A stretch of DNA of 64,000 nt from Dickeya oryzae (GTDB lineage: Bacteria > Pseudomonadota > Gammaproteobacteria > Enterobacterales > Enterobacteriaceae): positions 651,298-715,297 of the forward strand of contig NZ_ML762920.1 in the NCBI RefSeq assembly GCF_009372235.1, in the 5' to 3' direction. Of the stretch, positions 59,968-64,000 are shown one piece after another. The position numbers and the translations under genes are program-made. Below the pieces are notes generated by a model. That model did no database searches. It was not told where the DNA came from and saw only the letters and a list, made by a program, of their open reading frames with translations. How positions within the stretch are numbered: position 1 is the first letter of the stretch; every line of letters starts with the position of its first letter.

Positions 59968-60005
59968 CACCTATTTCTATACCGATACCGTATTTCTATT
60001 CTGAA
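59968..60005. repeat. 19-bp imperfect duplication upstream of smrB
   Basis: CACCTATTTCTATACCGAT followed directly by ACCGTATTTCTATTCTGAA; 13 of 19 positions agree. It ends 32 bp before the smrB ATG. Confidence 0.5.
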
Positions 60006-60037
60006 ACAGAACGGCGACGAGACAGAGTAACGCACTA

Positions 60038-60580
60038 ATGAAAAAAAAATTCATGCTTGATGACGAGGAACAGGCGCTTTTCCGCACGTCGGTAGCGGGT
60101 GCCACCCGGTTGCGTCAGGATACCTATGTCCACCGTCCGGTTCGTCATAAACCCGGCGTACTGCCGCCCCGGCGAATGATTCAGGAGCAGGTAGACGCCA
60201 GCTTCTATTTTTCGGATGAGTTTCAACCGCAACTGGAAAACGACGGGCCGACACGTTATATCCGTCCCGGCGCCAGCCATTATGAGTTGAAGAAATTACG
60301 CCGGGGAGATTACTCACCGGAGCTGTTTCTGGATTTGCACGGGCTGACGCAACTGGAAGCCAAGCAGGAACTCGGGGCGTTGCTGGCCGCCTGTCAGCGC
60401 GAACATGTTTACTGTGCCTGCGTGATGCACGGTCATGGTAAACACATTCTCAAACAACAAACACCGCTGTGGCTGGCGCAGCACCCGGATGTGCTGGCAT
60501 TCCATCAGGCACCGAAAGAATTCGGCGGTGATGCCGCCTTGCTGGTACTGGTGGCACAAGAAAGCACTGACGATGAATAA
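60038..60580 (+). CDS. smrB: Ribosome rescue/endonuclease SmrB
   Basis: Smr-domain nuclease that cuts mRNA at collided ribosomes so that stalled ribosomes can be rescued. The N-terminal extension ([22 protein letters not shown]) precedes the Smr domain (about 95-175) with [17 protein letters not shown] and the [16 protein letters not shown] loop. 180 residues, close to the E. coli length (183). Confidence 0.95.
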   Translation: MKKKFMLDDEEQALFRTSVAGATRLRQDTYVHRPVRHKPGVLPPRRMIQEQVDASFYFSDEFQPQLENDGPTRYIRPGASHYELKKLRRGDYSPELFLDLHGLTQLEAKQELGALLAACQREHVYCACVMHGHGKHILKQQTPLWLAQHPDVLAFHQAPKEFGGDAALLVLVAQESTDDE

Positions 60581-60629
60581 CCACTGATCGTCGACGCAAC
60601 TTGTCAGCTACAGTCCATCGCCACCCTCA

Positions 60630-60654
60630 CCCCGAGGCGGCTCACCGCCCGGGG
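60630..60654. terminator. Hairpin between convergent smrB and sixA
   Basis: CCCCG-A-GGCGG pairs with CCGCC-CGGGG around a CTCA loop, with one bulged A. Very GC-rich and between convergent genes, but without a U-run. Confidence 0.5.
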
Positions 60655-60664
60655 CATTGACGAT

Positions 60665-61156
60665 TCAGAGTTTGGCTGCTTTAGCGGCTAACTGAGAGGG
60701 GGAAACCTGCCAGTGATAAACGCCGGTTCCGGATGCATCATCCAGTTCGACGCAGGCAATGGCCGAGGTGGCAAACATGGGCGCATTCTCAGCCGGGCAC
60801 AACCCGGCGACCAGATACCCTACCAGCGGCAGATGCGAGACCACCAGCACGGCGCTGGTGCCTTCTTTCGCCTGCGCCAGCAGGTAGTCACACACTAATT
60901 CGGCATTACCGCCCGGTGTCAACTCCGGCAGACATTCACTTTCTTCCGGTAGTGGCATGACATCGGCTACGACCTGTAACGTCTGTTGAGCCCGCACATA
61001 GGGACTCACCAGTACCCGTTCAATATCAATAGCCTGATCGTTAAGCCAGGCTGCCATCTGACGAGATTCTTCATCTCCCCGGCGGCTTAACGGCCGGAGT
61101 GCATCACTGGCGGCGTCAGGTACGGCATCACCATGACGCATGATCAAAACTTGCAT
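60665..61156 (-). CDS. sixA: Phosphohistidine phosphatase SixA
   Basis: Histidine-phosphatase of the RHG superfamily, 163 residues. In E. coli it dephosphorylates phosphohistidine, notably on the nitrogen PTS protein NPr and, by earlier work, ArcB. The RHG motif with catalytic His8 is in LIMRHGDAV; the second histidine is in VVSHLPLVG. No neighbour on the same strand within 950 nt upstream. Confidence 0.95.
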   Translation of the reverse strand: MQVLIMRHGDAVPDAASDALRPLSRRGDEESRQMAAWLNDQAIDIERVLVSPYVRAQQTLQVVADVMPLPEESECLPELTPGGNAELVCDYLLAQAKEGTSAVLVVSHLPLVGYLVAGLCPAENAPMFATSAIACVELDDASGTGVYHWQVSPSQLAAKAAKL

Positions 61157-62108
61157 ATTACACCGCTATATTGATGAAAAAGGGCAATAAATCCCTGGGG
61201 ATAGCTGTAGATTAACTGAATCGGCACAATGCCGTTTTGCGACAGGTCACAGCCTGGTGTCGGAGACCATCCTCGTCTTGCTGATGGTGTTTTGACCGAC
61301 GCAAAGCGCATTTTTTTACCCGAATTGTCAGGGAATCGCAACCAACCCCCTGTGTGGAGCACCGCCATTGTCATCCCACCCTACCATTACGTTCGCATCA
61401 GCACTGCCAACACCCCGTATTTTCAGGCAATTAACCTTGCTTTTAGCAGGGGGGAATCAGTATGAGTGCATCATAATATGCTACTCACCATCAATTCCCT
61501 CTCAGTTAACAACATTTTAAACTACGATATAATTTTTATTCGGATAAAAAAATCATCAATCCTGACAATACAGGACAAACCGACACCGGTTTTATTTTTA
61601 TGGCACTTTTACACTTTTTCATCTTATTAACATGGGAAATACTGGAAAAAAGACGCCGCCTCACTCATAGTAAACACAGACAACACTGGTAACGAATACA
61701 ACATATTTAAATAGTTCAGCGCGGTATTATGCTCAGCACTCAGGGAATTGTTATTCCGGGTAAAGGAAGACTATAAATCACCCGATTAAAAACACTGTTT
61801 TTCAAAAAGATAAAATAGACACCTTCAAAAAATTCGTCTTTGTATTTAATGCATTTATTAATTAAAGACCTTAACCAAAAATCAAATTCAGCGAAGGCCT
61901 TTCTCGTCATAAAATAATGATATTTTTTAAACAAGGACGGGTTAAGTCATTCAAAAAACCTGTTTCTAATACATTACCGTCTTTATTCCCCCTCTCGGGG
62001 GAAGAATAAACAAGATAACGCAACGTGGGGCTGCCCCTGCCTTTACCCTGTGGTGCTTATACCAAAACGGCAAGTAAATTAGCCCTAACGGAACAGGCTC
62101 CTAAGTTC
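61157..62108. other. AT-rich intergenic region sixA-fadJ
   Basis: About 950 nt, clearly richer in A and T than its surroundings. The only structured element I see is the small hairpin 61986-62003. A 64-codon frame on the minus strand (61740-61934) starts with TTG, has no ribosome site and a biased composition, so I do not call it. In E. coli the two genes lie much closer, so this is either inserted or decayed sequence. Confidence 0.55.
61986..62003 (-). terminator. Possible terminator after fadJ
   Basis: Perfect 7-bp stem TTCCCCC / GGGGGAA with a 4-nt loop, about 110 nt past the fadJ stop. Read toward lower coordinates it is followed by TAAAG, not a U-run. Confidence 0.35.
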
Positions 62109-64000
62109 TTAACTCATCGTGTCATCGATAAAACCGGTCTGTTCAGACTGCCGCCGGAGCAGCCCTTCAGCAGGGGCAAACCGATCGCCGTACTGCTTTT
62201 GCAATGACCGCAGCGTACCGACCACTGTCGTGATACCCAATTGATTCATATAATGAAATGGTCCCCCCAGGAACGGTGGGAACCCAATGCCCATGACTGC
62301 GCCGATGTCCCCCTCCCCTGGGCGACGAATCACCCCTTCATCCAGACAGCGTACCGCTTCATTAAGCATCATCATGACGCAGCGCTGCGTCATCAACGCC
62401 GGGTCCAGATGCGCGGTTGGCGTAACATCCAGCAAGCGATAGATACGGCTATCAGAGACTTTATGCTGCCGACGCCACCAGTTGCACAACCGCTCATAGC
62501 GAGACAGATCGTAGCGATAAAAACCCCGTCCGTTCTTACGCCCTTTGCGGTTATCTCTGGCTATCGCCTCCAGTGCCGCAGGCGCGCAGAATCGCTCTCC
62601 CAGTTCGGTGACCAGCACGGGCACAATTTTCATCGCCACATCAATCCCCACTTCATCCAGCAAGGTAAATGGGCCGACAGGAAAACCAAAACGGACCAGC
62701 GCCCGGTCAATCGACTCGACCGGTTCCCCTTCCAGCAGGCAGCGGGCCGCTTCATTCAGGTAAGGTGCCAGAATACGATTGACGTAAAACCCGGCTTTAT
62801 CCGCCACAACAATCGCCGTTTTGCCCTGCTTTCTCGCCAACGCCACTGTGGTGGCTAGCGTCGAGTTATCGGTTCCGGCATGAGGGATAACCTCAACCAG
62901 CGGCATCTTATCCACCGGGCTAAAGTAGTGCAGGCCGATCACCTGCTCTGGACGGCTGGCCCCCGCGGCAATCTGATGGATGGGTAACGATGACGTGTTG
63001 GTAGCAAACACGGTATGGGGCGGCGTGACTGCCTCGATATCCCGAACCATCTGCTGTTTGAGCGCGATATCCTCAAATACCGCTTCCACCACCACATCAA
63101 CATGCTCAAACCCGCGATAATCGGTGCCACCGGAGAGCAGGCTCATCTGTCGCCGCTGTTCTGCCGGTGTTATACGCCGACGGGCCACCTGCTTGCTTAG
63201 CCGTTGCCAGCTACTGTGTAATGCCTGGGTGATCCCCTGCTCTTGAATATCCTTAATCCTTACCGGTAACTGGCCGTTCAGTGCCGTCACACTGGCGATA
63301 CCGCCCCCCATTAACCCACCGCCCAGCACGCCGACACGACGTAATGGACCGGGAACCACCGGCGCACCAAAATCTTTTTTCAATGCCGTGGTGGTAAAAA
63401 ACAACCGCCGCAATGCCACGGATTCCGGCGACATCACCAGTTGCCCGAACGCGCGGGCCTCGGCCTGATACCCCGCCTGACTCCCCTGCTCCAGACCACA
63501 GCGCACCACCTCAATGATGCGCGTCGCCGCCGGATAGTTGCCCTGCGTTTTTGCCAGCGTCTGTCGCCGCACCCGCTCAAACAGCCAACGGCGAACATAC
63601 GGCAGCATCAGTAGCCGGTGTCGCCAGCCGGGTGAGGTCACCGGCCGTTTACCCCGGCGAATAAAACCCACCGCCGCCTCCAGCAAGACGGCGGGAGCCA
63701 CCACCTCATCAACCAGCCCGATACGCCGTGCCTGCGCAGCGCGCAGTTGTCGCCCGGTGAGTATTAACTCCAGCGCACGATCCACGCCTATCAGACGAGG
63801 AAGACGTTGGGTCCCCCCCGCCCCCGGTAATAGTCCCAGTTGCACCTCCGGTAATCCGAGGCGGGTGCTGTCATCAGCGGTACAGAGCCGATAGTCGCAC
63901 GCCAGCGCCAGTTCCAGCCCCCCCCCCAGACAGGTACCGTGAATAGCCGCCACCACCGGGAACGGCAGATGGGCGATCGCATCCAGCGCGTGCTGGCCGG
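62109..64000 (-). CDS. fadJ: Fatty-acid oxidation complex subunit alpha FadJ (partial)
   Basis: C-terminal part (about 630 residues) of the multifunctional enoyl-CoA hydratase / 3-hydroxyacyl-CoA dehydrogenase used in anaerobic-type beta-oxidation. The reading frame continues off the right edge, so the N terminus is missing. The hydratase part shows [23 protein letters not shown] and [21 protein letters not shown]. The dehydrogenase part begins with [18 protein letters not shown] and contains FASNTSS-like [27 protein letters not shown] and [13 protein letters not shown]. It matches FadJ better than FadB by context (next to sixA). Confidence 0.95.
   Translation of the reverse strand, partial: GQHALDAIAHLPFPVVAAIHGTCLGGGLELALACDYRLCTADDSTRLGLPEVQLGLLPGAGGTQRLPRLIGVDRALELILTGRQLRAAQARRIGLVDEVVAPAVLLEAAVGFIRRGKRPVTSPGWRHRLLMLPYVRRWLFERVRRQTLAKTQGNYPAATRIIEVVRCGLEQGSQAGYQAEARAFGQLVMSPESVALRRLFFTTTALKKDFGAPVVPGPLRRVGVLGGGLMGGGIASVTALNGQLPVRIKDIQEQGITQALHSSWQRLSKQVARRRITPAEQRRQMSLLSGGTDYRGFEHVDVVVEAVFEDIALKQQMVRDIEAVTPPHTVFATNTSSLPIHQIAAGASRPEQVIGLHYFSPVDKMPLVEVIPHAGTDNSTLATTVALARKQGKTAIVVADKAGFYVNRILAPYLNEAARCLLEGEPVESIDRALVRFGFPVGPFTLLDEVGIDVAMKIVPVLVTELGERFCAPAALEAIARDNRKGRKNGRGFYRYDLSRYERLCNWWRRQHKVSDSRIYRLLDVTPTAHLDPALMTQRCVMMMLNEAVRCLDEGVIRRPGEGDIGAVMGIGFPPFLGGPFHYMNQLGITTVVGTLRSLQKQYGDRFAPAEGLLRRQSEQTGFIDDTMS

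Larger units (their letters stand above)
59692..60037. other. Intergenic region prmB-smrB
   Basis: About 345 nt between divergent genes. It contains two short tandem repeats (59755-59825 and 59968-60005) in addition to the expected promoters. Nothing else is recognisable. Confidence 0.6.

Noticed and set aside
61740-61934. 64-codon frame in the sixA-fadJ spacer
   Set aside because: TTG start, no ribosome site, and composition typical of AT-rich non-coding DNA.

Overview
The window is a stretch of chromosome from a gamma-proteobacterium of the order Enterobacterales. Gene content and order follow the Escherichia coli nuo-to-fadJ region closely (nuoBA, lrhA, alaA, yfbRSTUV, ackA-pta, yfcD/E/G/H, his transport operon, ubiX, purF-cvpA-dedD-folC-accD-dedA-truA-usg-pdxB, flk, fabB, mnmC, yfcL-epmC-yfcA-mepA-aroC-prmB, smrB, sixA, fadJ). 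The LrhA protein is of the HexA/PecT kind. The accessory genes (a TctABC tricarboxylate system, an extra chemoreceptor, an aromatic-aldehyde dehydrogenase) suit a plant-associated soft-rot bacterium, most likely Dickeya or a close relative in Pectobacteriaceae. That genus call is inference. No rRNA, tRNA, IS element, prophage or CRISPR array was seen.

Layout. 1-9.9 kb: the 5' end of the nuo operon, the lrhA/pecT regulator, a 1.3 kb AT-rich gap, alaA, and the yfb genes. 10.4-13.8 kb: ackA-pta. 13.9-17.3 kb: Nudix hydrolase, phosphodiesterase, glutathione transferase and epimerase. 17.3-20.4 kb: hisJQMP, preceded by what reads as a complete sigma-54/IHF/NtrC control region; the argT gene that sits beside hisJ in E. 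coli is absent. 20.8-31 kb: ubiX and the purF-to-pdxB housekeeping run, with a PurR box before cvpA. 31-42.7 kb: accessory block between pdxB and flk, made of (a) a ROK regulator divergent from an Fbp/Afu-type ABC importer and an inositol-monophosphatase-like phosphatase, and (b) the two-component pair tctDE divergent from tctCBA. 43-47.8 kb: flk, fabB (with FabR and possible FadR sites) and mnmC. 47.8-54.9 kb: second accessory block, with a large intergenic gap, a chemoreceptor, an orphan 107-residue gene, a glutathione transferase, a DJ-1/Hsp31-like protein, a coniferyl-aldehyde-type dehydrogenase and a divergent LysR regulator. 55-64 kb: the conserved yfcL-to-prmB run, smrB, sixA, and fadJ cut by the right edge.

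How it fits together. Central metabolism dominates: respiration (nuo), overflow acetate (ackA-pta), alanine synthesis, basic amino-acid uptake, purine, folate, fatty-acid, PLP and chorismate synthesis. The two accessory blocks add nutrient capture (tricarboxylates; probably a phosphorylated carbohydrate) and probably aldehyde/electrophile detoxification plus chemotaxis.

The most unusual non-coding signal is a set of short tandem repeats (15-19 bp units, two to five copies, plus one tetranucleotide tract) in the intergenic gaps between 42.8 and 60.0 kb. They touch the flk stop codon on one side and the mepA start codon on another.
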